From Saccharophagus degradans 2-40 (GTDB taxonomy: Bacteria; Pseudomonadota; Gammaproteobacteria; Pseudomonadales; Cellvibrionaceae), in assembly GCF_000013665.1 (NCBI RefSeq), contig NC_007912.1, positions 1,343,501 through 1,407,500 on the forward strand: a stretch of DNA of 64,000 nt, read 5' to 3'. This document shows, in pieces, positions 27,840 through 36,061 of the stretch. The position numbers and the translations under genes are program-made. Every line of letters begins with the position of its first letter. Position 1 is the stretch's first letter. The notes below the pieces were generated by a model. That model was not told the origin of the DNA, ran no database searches, and saw nothing but the letters and a program-made list of their open reading frames with translations.

Positions 27840-28412
27840 ATGAACGACGATGATGCCTTCTCAAACTTGTTGGGTGACGATGTAACACCCCTTAAGGTTG
27901 AGCCGAGGGTAGAGCTAAAACGCAACGATAATGTTGATAAACAACCCCGCAGGCAAGCGGCGCAAGAGCAAGTGGAAAGTGCAGCAGACCCGCTTGCTTC
28001 AGAGCCGGTTGAAATGGTGGACCCGTTAGACGTATTAAGCTTTATGCGGCCGGGTGTGCAGCATGGGGTGTTCCGCAATTTGCGGCTGGGTAAATACGCA
28101 TCTGATGCGCGGTTGGATTTACATCGCATGACAGTCGATGAGGCTCGCCGTGCGGTGTATCAGTTTATTAGAGATTGTTTGGCAAATGATGTGCGTGCGG
28201 CGCTTATTACCCATGGTAAAGGTGAGGGGCGAGCACAGCCTGCGCTGCTTAAAAGCTGCATTGCTTATTGGTTGCCACAGTTAGATGAAGTATTGGCTTT
28301 TCATACGGCACTCAAGCAGCACGGTGGTTACGGTGCAACCTACGTGTTAATTCGAAAAAGTGAATTAAAAAAGCAAAAAACCAGAGAGCAACACACTAAA
28401 AAACTTTATTAG
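27840..28412 (+). CDS. Smr-domain protein (SmrA-like)
   Basis: 190 residues: a charged N-terminal region of about 80, then the small MutS-related (Smr) domain at about 95-175 with LDLHRMTVDEARRAVYQFI and LITHGKGEG, the LDLH and HGKG motifs of Smr nucleases. Members nick DNA or cleave mRNA on collided ribosomes; which applies here cannot be told. It lies 35 bases after ppnN and 2 to 8 bases before the next gene. Confidence 0.9.
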   Translation: MNDDDAFSNLLGDDVTPLKVEPRVELKRNDNVDKQPRRQAAQEQVESAADPLASEPVEMVDPLDVLSFMRPGVQHGVFRNLRLGKYASDARLDLHRMTVDEARRAVYQFIRDCLANDVRAALITHGKGEGRAQPALLKSCIAYWLPQLDEVLAFHTALKQHGGYGATYVLIRKSELKKQKTREQHTKKLY

Positions 28413-28414
28413 GA

Positions 28415-28834
28415 ATGTTTATGTTATACGCCATGTTTGGGTTGGTTGTATTTACCTACGTGTTTTTACTCGTTAACTTTATTTGGCGTTTAAAGGCCGT
28501 TAAAAGTCGGGCGGTGCATATAAAGTTTTTTAGGCGATTGGATACGCAAGACGCACCAGAGCATATTTTGCTTGGCACACGCCACTTAGCTAATTTGTTC
28601 GAATTGCCGGTACTTTTTTACGTAGTGGGGGTGTTGGCTGTTTGTTTGCAGTTAGAGTCACCGTTAATGATAGCATTTGCTTGGCTGTACGTGGGGTGCC
28701 GGGTTGTGCACGCAATTATTCACACTACATACAACAATGTGGTGCACCGCATGCTAATTTTTCAGCTGGGTAGCTTTATTTTATTAATCATTTGGCTGCT
28801 GCTAGTAGCAGCTTATAGTAAGGGCGTGGCATGA
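28415..28834 (+). CDS. MAPEG-family membrane protein
   Basis: 139 residues (137 from the second ATG at 28421, which has AGGA at better spacing). It has four hydrophobic segments with the MAPEG-type block RHLANLFELPVLFYVVGVLA and RVVHAIIHTTYNNVVHR. Eukaryotic relatives are glutathione- and eicosanoid-linked membrane enzymes; most bacterial ones have no known substrate. Its last codons overlap the next start by 4 bp (ATGA). Confidence 0.88.
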   Translation: MFMLYAMFGLVVFTYVFLLVNFIWRLKAVKSRAVHIKFFRRLDTQDAPEHILLGTRHLANLFELPVLFYVVGVLAVCLQLESPLMIAFAWLYVGCRVVHAIIHTTYNNVVHRMLIFQLGSFILLIIWLLLVAAYSKGVA

Positions 28835-29442
28835 ATATTATAAAAAAACTCACTCCACTCGTTGTAAGCGCGTTAGTGCTTAGTGGTTGTGCGAGCTTAA
28901 GTGAAGAAGAATGTTTAGTGGCCGATTGGCATCAAATAGGCGTTGAAGATGGCAGCGCAGGCCGCGATGTAAATTACCTAGCCAATCACCGCAAAGCCTG
29001 CGCAAAAGTTGGCGTTACTCCCTCGCTTGCACAATACGAAAAAGGCCATGCTTTGGGGGCAGAGCGTTATTGTGTGTACGCAAACGGTTTGGCGCTAGGT
29101 GAGCGCGGCGGGGCCTACAATAATGTGTGCTCTGGCGAATTAGAAAGCGAATTTGGCGATGGGTATCACTTAGGGCGTGCGCGTTTCGATCAGCGAAAAA
29201 TAGTCAGCATGCTAGAAGAAACCTTAGTAGGTTATCAGGATGAATTAGAAAAAGTATACGAAGATATTGCCCTTACCGAAGAGATTATAGTTAGCGATGC
29301 TTCCACCCCAGAAGAGCGCAGAGAGGCGTTAATCGAAATAGAGCTAATGCGAGACTCTATTCCGTTACTGGAGAGCGAGATAGATATTACCTACAAAGAG
29401 CTCGATGAGAACAAGCGCCGCTTAGAGCGTTTGCTGAAGTAA
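28831..29442 (+). CDS. DUF2799 lipoprotein
   Basis: 203 residues. The signal peptide ends in LVLSGC, a good lipobox, so Cys20 should be lipidated; Ala follows at +2, which favours the outer membrane. The DUF2799 region (about 25-115: CLVADWHQIGVEDGSAGR, HRKACAKVGVTP..YEKGHALG, YCVYANGLALGERG) is followed by a coiled coil of about 70 residues. Function unknown. It overlaps the MAPEG gene by 4 bp, which suggests a membrane-linked pair. Confidence 0.9.
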   Translation: MNIIKKLTPLVVSALVLSGCASLSEEECLVADWHQIGVEDGSAGRDVNYLANHRKACAKVGVTPSLAQYEKGHALGAERYCVYANGLALGERGGAYNNVCSGELESEFGDGYHLGRARFDQRKIVSMLEETLVGYQDELEKVYEDIALTEEIIVSDASTPEERREALIEIELMRDSIPLLESEIDITYKELDENKRRLERLLK

Positions 29443-29448
29443 TGTCGT

Positions 29449-29489
29449 AAATGTGGCTGCGCGAACTCGTCTTCCGCTGCCACATTTTT
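29449..29489 (+). terminator. Terminator after the DUF2799 gene
   Basis: ATGTGGCTGCG ... CGCTGCCACAT (one mismatch) followed by TTTTT. Confidence 0.65.
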
Positions 29490-29571
29490 CTTAATTCTCA
29501 ATGGTTTGCAACAGCTAACTGCAATTAACGTGTAATTTTAACGAGAGTTTAGCGGCTAGCAATTAGAGAGA

Positions 29572-31287
29572 TTATTTCCCCCCAATATAACGCTTATATT
29601 TACTGGCTTTAAGCTTAGTAATGTCGCACATGCATAAACCGTCTAGGCAGTCGCCAAAGTCTGGGTCTACGCTAAATACTACCGACTGAAAACCACCTTC
29701 TTCAAAGAGTGCTGTGTATTGTTTAAATAGCATAGGAAGTTTGTGGCCGACTGCCATAAAATTTGCCTGCATAAAATCGAAGGCTTCATCGCGCTCTTTA
29801 TTTTCAAACAGAGCTTCAAACTTTGCGTTTTGCTCGGCCGTTAAAGTATAGGGGTGATTCGCTACCGCTAAATTTTCGGGGCATGCATAGTAACGGCGGT
29901 AAAAATAAACCAGTTGGTCCATAAGCTCGCGCGGGTAATCTGCGCTCATACTTACTGGCCCAATTAAATAGCGTACTTCGGGGTTGTTAGCTAAAAATGT
30001 TCCCAGCCCTTGCCACAAATAATCAAGGCTCGCTTTACCCCAGTATTCAGGGTTTACAAAGCTGCGGCCTAACTCTACACCTTGCTCTAAATATTTTTTA
30101 AATTCTGGTTTAAAGTCATATAGCGTGCTGGTGTAAAAGCCGCTTTCACCAAGTGTATCGTAGATGTGTTTGCCCTCGCCTAGGCGATAAGAGCCTGCAA
30201 TTTTTAGGTTTTCTCTATCCCACAATACTAAATGCTTATAGTGGCTATCGAACGCATCTAAATCGCGCTTTTTACCTGTACCTTCACCTACTTTTCTAAA
30301 GGCGAGTTCGCGCAAGCGGCCAATCTCGCGAATAACTGCGGAATCTTGTTTGTAACTTACTAAGTAGATGCGGTTGTTGTCTCGGGTCTCGCCCAGTAGC
30401 TTTGCATCGCGCAATTCCTCTTGTAAACGCTGACGATCTTCTGGGTGGGCTATGGTGCGTTCACTTTGAAATATAGGGCGTTTTTGCGAGCCAACTTTAT
30501 ATAAATGCTTTTTGAGACGTTTTACTAGTGTGCGATCGTGTAACTGGTCTGATTCTAAAGCCGCTGGCGGAATCATACCGCCGACACGAAAGTTAATGGT
30601 GCGCGATTGCTTGTTAAACATTTCTCTTGCCAGTAGTGCAGTGCCAAGTGGCTTAAACAGCATGCTGGCGCCGTAAAAGAGTAATGAGTTTTTTGCTTTG
30701 ATATGCACCGGCAGCAACGGCGCCTTGCCGCGGCGAGCAAAATGTAAAAAGCCGGGCAGCCAGCGAGAATCGCGCACACCATTAGCACTGGCGCGGGATA
30801 CCTCACCCGCAGGGAATACAATAATCGCCTGCTCTTTTTCTAGTGCCTGCATTACGCGCTTGTAGCTGCGGCGGGCACTGCTGCCGGTCATGTTATCCAG
30901 TGGAATAATCAGGTTATCTAGGGCAGAGAAATGGCTGAGCATATCGTTAGCGATAATTTTTACATCTTGGCGCACTTCGCCAATAAGCCGCAAAATAGCT
31001 AAGCCATCGAGAGAGCCAATGGGGTGGTTGGCGAAAATAACTACGCGACCAGCAGCGGGAATATTGCTTTTATCTCTAGCGCTTACGCGATAGCTAAAGT
31101 CGAAATATTCCAGTACGCGGTCGATAAACTCAAAGCCAATGGCATCTTGGTTGTCGCGCAAAAAGGCATTAATTTCAGTTTCGTGGGTAAGTCGGCGCAG
31201 GAGGGAGAGTGTAGGTTTGCGGATAATAGCCGGTTGGCTAGCAAACTTAGGAAACTTGTTAGTAACAGCTTGTTCGATGTTTATCAT
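29572..31287 (-). CDS. OlsF-like bifunctional acyltransferase (acyltransferase + acyl-ACP GNAT-like domain)
   Basis: 571 residues from the ATG at 31287 with AAAAGGA upstream. The N-terminal half (about 60-270) is a PlsC-type acyltransferase with NHPIGSLDG (HxxxxD) and the FPAGEVSR block. The C-terminal half (about 290-550) resembles the ornithine lipid N-acyltransferase OlsB (a GNAT/hemolysin-like fold: YRLGEG, VELGRSFVNPEYWGKASLDYLWQGLGTFL, LIGPVSMSADYP). Fused proteins of this layout, named OlsF, add both acyl chains to ornithine to form phosphate-free ornithine lipids, useful when phosphate is scarce. The fold order is clear; ornithine as the substrate is inferred. It is monocistronic. Confidence 0.82.
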   Translation of the reverse strand: MINIEQAVTNKFPKFASQPAIIRKPTLSLLRRLTHETEINAFLRDNQDAIGFEFIDRVLEYFDFSYRVSARDKSNIPAAGRVVIFANHPIGSLDGLAILRLIGEVRQDVKIIANDMLSHFSALDNLIIPLDNMTGSSARRSYKRVMQALEKEQAIIVFPAGEVSRASANGVRDSRWLPGFLHFARRGKAPLLPVHIKAKNSLLFYGASMLFKPLGTALLAREMFNKQSRTINFRVGGMIPPAALESDQLHDRTLVKRLKKHLYKVGSQKRPIFQSERTIAHPEDRQRLQEELRDAKLLGETRDNNRIYLVSYKQDSAVIREIGRLRELAFRKVGEGTGKKRDLDAFDSHYKHLVLWDRENLKIAGSYRLGEGKHIYDTLGESGFYTSTLYDFKPEFKKYLEQGVELGRSFVNPEYWGKASLDYLWQGLGTFLANNPEVRYLIGPVSMSADYPRELMDQLVYFYRRYYACPENLAVANHPYTLTAEQNAKFEALFENKERDEAFDFMQANFMAVGHKLPMLFKQYTALFEEGGFQSVVFSVDPDFGDCLDGLCMCDITKLKASKYKRYIGGK

Positions 31288-31524
31288 ACCAGATCCTTTT
31301 CCCACCAAATGTTAGGCATGTTCTCTAGGCTTTATCGCCCAAGTCAGGCTAAATCTGATATGTGAATTTCTGGTTACATATTCGTGATACTTTTTTGTTT
31401 TTATTAGGGGGCTTTTACATTACCACTTAGTTTTTTAAAGCTGCATAAGCGCTTAGCCTAGGCACGGCAAGGCTCTCAAGGTAGTTATGAGGAAATATTG
31501 ATTGTTAAACGGCAAAGAAACTAG

Positions 31525-32664
31525 CTAGTGTAGTTTGACTAATTGGTTAAGCTGGTTTGCCAGAAGGGATTGATAGGGTTGCAAAAATTGCTCTACCCCA
31601 TGGAAAGGCGCTAGTTCATCCATGAGTGAATGTTTTAAGCGCTGCGCGAGCACCGTATTTTTAGCCGCTGTGCTGTTTAACAGCAATTCGCCGGCAGGAA
31701 TGTGGCTTAGGCTGTATTCGTCGTCTTCGGCATTAATGCAGGCCCCAATTTGCAAAGGGATTTTGTCTATGGTTTTGGCCATTTCTATTACCAAATGTGC
31801 GCTACACGCCGCCCTAAACAATGGTTCGTGTGGATCGGTGCTAGGGGCTTCGAATATTAAGCTGTAGCCGTCTTCTTCGCGCTCTAAACCGCTGCCGCCA
31901 TACAGTGCCAGCACATCGCCTAGCATGGTCTCAAGCTTGGCTAGGGTATTGTTTAATGTGCTGGCGTTAAGCTGCTGGGTTAAGCGTTGCAAGTTAGCTA
32001 CTTGAATAAACGCATAGGCTTGTACCATTTCTTCTGGAGCGGCATCTAACGCTGCGTCTCGCTCATCAGGTACTTGCTCATCCTGCTCTGTAACCTGTTC
32101 GTTGTTTTCGCTAACGCTCTGCTTAGGTTTAGTTGGACGATTGGCGTGTTTTTGCGGGGGGCTTGAAACCCACTCAATTGCTCTAGATTCGTACAACGAC
32201 CAAGCGGCTACCGCCGTGAGTGCTGCAATAAACAGACTTAAAAACATCAATACCGAACGTGTAGCATCTTGGTATTTTTTAAGTGTGACCGTCAGGTAGC
32301 CGGCAATACTATCGTGTAGCACGATTGGAGCCGTATAAGTTAAGCCATTCTCACCGGCTTGATGGTGGTTGCCGGCCTGAACGAGTAAGTTGTTTTCTAC
32401 GTCGTGAATAGTTGCGAGCAGGGTGTTGGGGTTTTCCATTACATCGCGCAATATTACCTGCAACTGCACCAAATCGTGGTTAAACGATGCATCTACGGCT
32501 TGATGGGCAGCCATAGTGGCAAGGGCATTACCATAGTGACTTAGGTTGGCTTCCCCTGAGGTAATTAGCCTAGGTACCAACATAAGTGTAACTAGCAGAG
32601 CCCCCAGAATGGCACCCATAGAGAATATGCTTAAAGGGGGAAACGTTTTTAGCCTAATGGACAT
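31525..32664 (-). CDS. AhpA/YtjB-like membrane protein with a degenerate nucleotide-cyclase-like domain
   Basis: 379 residues. Two membrane segments (about 12-34 and 135-160) enclose a periplasmic loop of about 100 residues (HQAVDASFNHDLVQLQVILRDVMENPNTLLATIHDVEN), the mark of the AhpA/Smp family, which lies divergent from serB in many gammaproteobacteria, as here. After a charged linker (about 175-215) a region at about 215-330 resembles a class III cyclase fold (AYAFIQVANLQ...LEREEDGYSLIFEAP..AACSAHLVIEMA) but lacks the two metal-binding Asp residues. A regulatory or scaffolding role is inferred. Confidence 0.75.
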   Translation of the reverse strand: MSIRLKTFPPLSIFSMGAILGALLVTLMLVPRLITSGEANLSHYGNALATMAAHQAVDASFNHDLVQLQVILRDVMENPNTLLATIHDVENNLLVQAGNHHQAGENGLTYTAPIVLHDSIAGYLTVTLKKYQDATRSVLMFLSLFIAALTAVAAWSLYESRAIEWVSSPPQKHANRPTKPKQSVSENNEQVTEQDEQVPDERDAALDAAPEEMVQAYAFIQVANLQRLTQQLNASTLNNTLAKLETMLGDVLALYGGSGLEREEDGYSLIFEAPSTDPHEPLFRAACSAHLVIEMAKTIDKIPLQIGACINAEDDEYSLSHIPAGELLLNSTAAKNTVLAQRLKHSLMDELAPFHGVEQFLQPYQSLLANQLNQLVKLH

Positions 32665-32766
32665 GCTGCTCTCGATCGTTCTTCAGTTTTCAGCTGCTTG
32701 GAGATCGCCCTGTAGGCACATAACAAGTAACTGGCATTATCGTTGTGACTTTATTCCATCCTGCCC

Positions 32767-32795
32767 TTATTAGTGGGCTAAGTAACAGTTATAAT
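32767..32795 (+). promoter_or_regulatory. Possible serB promoter
   Basis: TTATTA, 17 bp, TATAAT in the divergent gap between the AhpA-like gene and serB. The -10 is perfect and the -35 is poor. The leader would be about 26 nt. Confidence 0.45.
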
Positions 32796-32827
32796 GGCGC
32801 ATCTTTTAATTAAATAGAAGTAGAGAC

Positions 32828-34045
32828 GTGCGCGAACTTATATTGATTAACATTTCTGGCCACGATAAGCCGGCGGTGACCTCTGCAGTAACTCGAATTT
32901 TGGCTCAAAACGGCGCTAATGTATTGGATATTGGCCAAGCGGTAATTCACGACCAATTGTCGCTAGGTATGCTGGTGGAATTTAACAGCGGCAGTAATGC
33001 CGAGCCAGTGTTGGCCGCAATAGAAGCTAAAATGGCCGAGCTGGAAATGCGCGTGCGTTTTAATCCAATTGATCAGGGCTCCTATCAGGGCTGGGTGCAA
33101 CAGCAGGGTAAGCCTAGGCACATTGTTACTCTACTAGCGCGGCATATAACTGCCGAGCAAATTGCAGAGCTAACCCATGTGGTGGCAGCGCATGGTCTTA
33201 ATATTGACAATATCAGCCGCTTGTCTGGTCGCGTATCGCTGGAGCACGACAACGATAAAACTAAAGCTTGTGTTGAATTTAGTGCACGGGGTACGCCTGC
33301 AGATATCAGTAAACTGCGAGCCGATTTCGCCGACTTAGCCTCTAAGCTCGACGTGGATATAGCCTTCCAGCAAGACAATATGTTCCGTCGCACTCGTCGC
33401 TTGGTATGTTTCGATATGGATTCAACCCTTATCGAAGCAGAAGTGATTGATGAGCTGGCTAAAGCGGCCGGTGTGGGCGATGAGGTAATAGCAATTACAG
33501 AAGCCGCAATGCGCGGTGAGCTGGACTTTAAAGAAAGCTTCACTCGCAGAATGGCTTTGCTAAAAGGCTTAGATGTATCTGTTTTAGAGAGTATTGCTGC
33601 AACACTGCCAATCACCGAAGGCGCAGAGCATTTAATTTCTTCGCTGCGTAAATTAGGTTACAAAACGGCGATATTATCCGGTGGCTTTAACTATTTCGGC
33701 CAATATTTACAAAGTAAGTTAGGTATCGACTACGTATTTGCCAATGCGCTTGAAGTTGTTGATGGCAAGGTTACTGGGCGTGTAACGGGGCAAATTGTAG
33801 ATGGCGCGCGCAAAGCTGAGTTACTTCGCGAGTTGGCGGCAAAAGAACAAATTAGCCTAGAGCAAGTTGTCGCAGTCGGCGACGGCGCCAACGACCTGCC
33901 CATGTTGAGTATTGCTGGTTTAGGTATAGCCTTTAGGGCCAAGCCGCTAGTAAAGGCCGAAGCGAAGCAGGCCATATCTACCTTGGGGCTGGATGCCATC
34001 TTATATTTGATGGGCTTTCGCGATAGGGAAATTAACGAGGCATAA
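32828..34045 (+). CDS. serB: Phosphoserine phosphatase
   Basis: Last step of serine synthesis. 405 residues from a GTG. The N-terminal ~190 residues hold ACT-like regulatory domains (LILINISGHDKPAVTSAVTRIL at the start). The HAD domain begins with the DxDxT motif FDMDSTLIEAEVIDELA (about 199-205), then AILSGGFNYF and VGDGANDLPML. Its length matches Pseudomonas-type SerB rather than the 322-residue enteric form. The neighbourhood (AhpA-like gene divergent, fimX downstream) is as in Pseudomonas, except for the three inserted pilin-type genes. Confidence 0.96.
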   Translation: MRELILINISGHDKPAVTSAVTRILAQNGANVLDIGQAVIHDQLSLGMLVEFNSGSNAEPVLAAIEAKMAELEMRVRFNPIDQGSYQGWVQQQGKPRHIVTLLARHITAEQIAELTHVVAAHGLNIDNISRLSGRVSLEHDNDKTKACVEFSARGTPADISKLRADFADLASKLDVDIAFQQDNMFRRTRRLVCFDMDSTLIEAEVIDELAKAAGVGDEVIAITEAAMRGELDFKESFTRRMALLKGLDVSVLESIAATLPITEGAEHLISSLRKLGYKTAILSGGFNYFGQYLQSKLGIDYVFANALEVVDGKVTGRVTGQIVDGARKAELLRELAAKEQISLEQVVAVGDGANDLPMLSIAGLGIAFRAKPLVKAEAKQAISTLGLDAILYLMGFRDREINEA

Positions 34046-34075
34046 ACACTTTCAATTACCAAAAGGAGGTTGGTT

Positions 34076-34483
34076 GTGGCTATAAAAGGGTACCGCTTTG
34101 GCGACAGTATTACAGAGTTGACTTTAAGCTTATTGCTTATAGCGATTGCGGTATCGTCTATTGTTGTGGCCTCGCGTCCGCTTTTAGAAAAGTTCCAGCG
34201 GCGAGAGGCGCTAGTGATAGCCGCAGGGGCTGCTGCAGATGTGGCCGAGCACCTAGCTTACTATGGCCATTTAGAAGGCCTTCATTTTCGGCAAAATACA
34301 CCGTACTTTTCTATTGTTGGCGAAGATAGGGTATTTAACGCCTTTTATCGTGACGAATCCAGTCCGTCTATGCGCTTTCAATTCATTCCCAAAACTATCG
34401 ATGGCATTCCTCGTAGGGTGGTTATTCGTTGCTCGGCGGATGTACCCTATATGTTGCCTCAAATATGTATGCATCCTCTTTAA
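34076..34483 (+). CDS. Prepilin-like (pseudopilin) protein, first gene of a three-gene pilin cassette
   Basis: 135 residues from a GTG at 34076, chosen for AAAAGGAGG six bases upstream. The N-terminus RFG-DSITELTLSLLLIAIAVSSIVVASRPLLEKF looks like a class III signal: a Gly before the cleavage point, Glu at mature position 5 and a long hydrophobic helix. The +1 residue would be Asp rather than the usual Phe. The rest has no recognised family; two Cys near the C-terminus (RCSADVPY...QICMHPL) could form a disulfide. It lies 23 bases before the GspF-like gene. It is probably an accessory or minor pilin. Confidence 0.65.
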   Translation: MAIKGYRFGDSITELTLSLLLIAIAVSSIVVASRPLLEKFQRREALVIAAGAAADVAEHLAYYGHLEGLHFRQNTPYFSIVGEDRVFNAFYRDESSPSMRFQFIPKTIDGIPRRVVIRCSADVPYMLPQICMHPL

Positions 34484-34506
34484 GGAAGAGCTAGAAGGAA
34501 ATAAAC

Positions 34507-35484
34507 ATGGCTAAAATCGCTACAATGCTAAGCGATCTATCTTACCTATTGCGGCAATATCGTCATCTTCGTCGCCAAGGCATAGCCCATTCGGACGCCA
34601 TTGCCCAGCTGGACCCAGTAGTACAAACCATGCCTGCATCAAGAATGAGCGCTTGGCAGAAAATAGCTCAGCCCGAGTTAGGGCGCGAGAGCGATAACGC
34701 AAGTAAGGACGAATCGGTATTTGGTTTTGCAGCCGCGCAACACATTGCCGATGAAGATGTGCCTCAAGTGCTCGAAGCTTGGCGAAGAATGTTAACTTCT
34801 GTTGATCAGAATTTAACACTTTCTTTTGGTGCTCTATACACAAGAGTGGCCTATCTCAGTTATCTAATGTTTATACTGGTTGTGGTTGTATTTATTTACA
34901 GCACAAAAGTACTGCCGAGCTTTTTGCGCACGTTTGAAAATTTGTCTGCATCACTGCCAAACTTTACTGAGTTTTTTATCGGGCTAGTGACAGGGCCGGG
35001 AATTTTAATTGTCTTTGCTATTTTAGTGCTGATGAGTAGCCCGTTATTTGCGTTGATGTATTTAAATTCTCGCGTAAGCGATTTAAGGCCTGCACCAAAA
35101 TGGTTAAGCCACGTGCCCATAGCCGAGCGCGTCGCGGAAAAATACCATGAGCTGTTGTTATTATTAACAGTGTGTATTCGTCATTCGGCAAAAACCGAAC
35201 AAGGCTTACAGCAAAGTTTGGATGAAAGTGCCGGTCACTTTGGTTTTAAAAATATTGTTTTAGGTAAAGCGCGAAAACACACATTGCAGCATAGCGAGCA
35301 GCTTGGCACATTAGCAGAAGAGGCTGACTACCAGTTTGATAGTGGCGTACAAGAATTTTTGGTCCATTGTGAAAAAGCGCAAATGGCAAGCGGGTTACTG
35401 GTGCAGATGACCATATTTGTATTGGTCGGATTGTTAGTTGTTGCTATGTATTTACCAATATTTGCTTTAGGAGAGGTGGTGTAA
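34507..35484 (+). CDS. GspF/PilC-like inner-membrane platform protein (short, divergent)
   Basis: 325 residues. It has membrane segments at about 112-135, 158-182 and 298-322 and a second-half signature typical of GspF/PilC ([25 protein letters not shown], and the terminal [12 protein letters not shown]). The family usually has about 400 residues with two repeated cytoplasmic helical bundles; here the first is shortened and divergent. PilC-type proteins couple pilin handling to the assembly ATPase. No PilB, PilT or PilD is encoded nearby, so it must borrow them or work differently. AAGGAAA precedes the start and the pilin gene overlaps its stop by one base (TAATG). Confidence 0.82.
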   Translation: MAKIATMLSDLSYLLRQYRHLRRQGIAHSDAIAQLDPVVQTMPASRMSAWQKIAQPELGRESDNASKDESVFGFAAAQHIADEDVPQVLEAWRRMLTSVDQNLTLSFGALYTRVAYLSYLMFILVVVVFIYSTKVLPSFLRTFENLSASLPNFTEFFIGLVTGPGILIVFAILVLMSSPLFALMYLNSRVSDLRPAPKWLSHVPIAERVAEKYHELLLLLTVCIRHSAKTEQGLQQSLDESAGHFGFKNIVLGKARKHTLQHSEQLGTLAEEADYQFDSGVQEFLVHCEKAQMASGLLVQMTIFVLVGLLVVAMYLPIFALGEVV

Positions 35485-35972
35485 TGGAAGCTAAAATTAA
35501 AGGGTTTACTCTTATAGAATTAATGATTGTTGTAGCCATTATTGGCATTCTTGCTGCAGTGGCGTTACCTGCTTATAGCCAGTATGTGACGCGTGCAAAA
35601 ATTGTAGATGGGTTGGCGCTCGTGCAAGAGTTAAAAGGCGATGTAAAAGAGTATCATCGCTACCACAATGTTTTCCCCGCGACTAATGCGCAAGCGGGTA
35701 TACCCGCCGCCAATAAGCTGCTTTCCAATTTCGTAACAGGGGTGGAGCTTGAAGGCGGTGCTTTTCATGTCACCTTTGGGTTTAAAGCTGGTGCGAGTTT
35801 GGATGGCAAAGTGTTAACGCTACGTCCAGCCGTTGTGATGGGTAGCCCGCAAAGCCCTTATACCTGGGTGTGTGGTTACGACGAGCCGGTAATGGGCATG
35901 GTTGCCGTTGGTGAAAATAAAACCGATATAGATAAATCGCTGCTACCGAGTTCATGTCGCGGCGTAATGTAA
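35484..35972 (+). CDS. Type IV pilin (PilA-like)
   Basis: 162 residues. Short class IVa leader MEAKIKG, then [27 protein letters not shown] with Phe+1 and Glu+5, the site for prepilin peptidase cleavage and N-methylation. Two C-terminal Cys (TWVCGYDEP and PSSCRG) would form the D-region disulfide. The length and sequence suit a major-type pilin. It is the last gene of the cassette and is followed by a strong terminator shared with fimX. Confidence 0.92.
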   Translation: MEAKIKGFTLIELMIVVAIIGILAAVALPAYSQYVTRAKIVDGLALVQELKGDVKEYHRYHNVFPATNAQAGIPAANKLLSNFVTGVELEGGAFHVTFGFKAGASLDGKVLTLRPAVVMGSPQSPYTWVCGYDEPVMGMVAVGENKTDIDKSLLPSSCRGVM

Positions 35973-36012
35973 CGCTTCACGTTTGGTTTTTAGGTGTTTA
36001 ATGTCTGTAACC

Positions 36013-36041
36013 AAAAAGGGCTGTATAACGCAGCCCTTTTT
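36013..36041. terminator. Bidirectional terminator between the pilin gene and fimX
   Basis: AAAAAGGGCTG-TATAACG-CAGCCCTTTTT, symmetric, serving both convergent units. Confidence 0.9.
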
Positions 36042-36061
36042 ATGTTTTTTAATTAATTATC

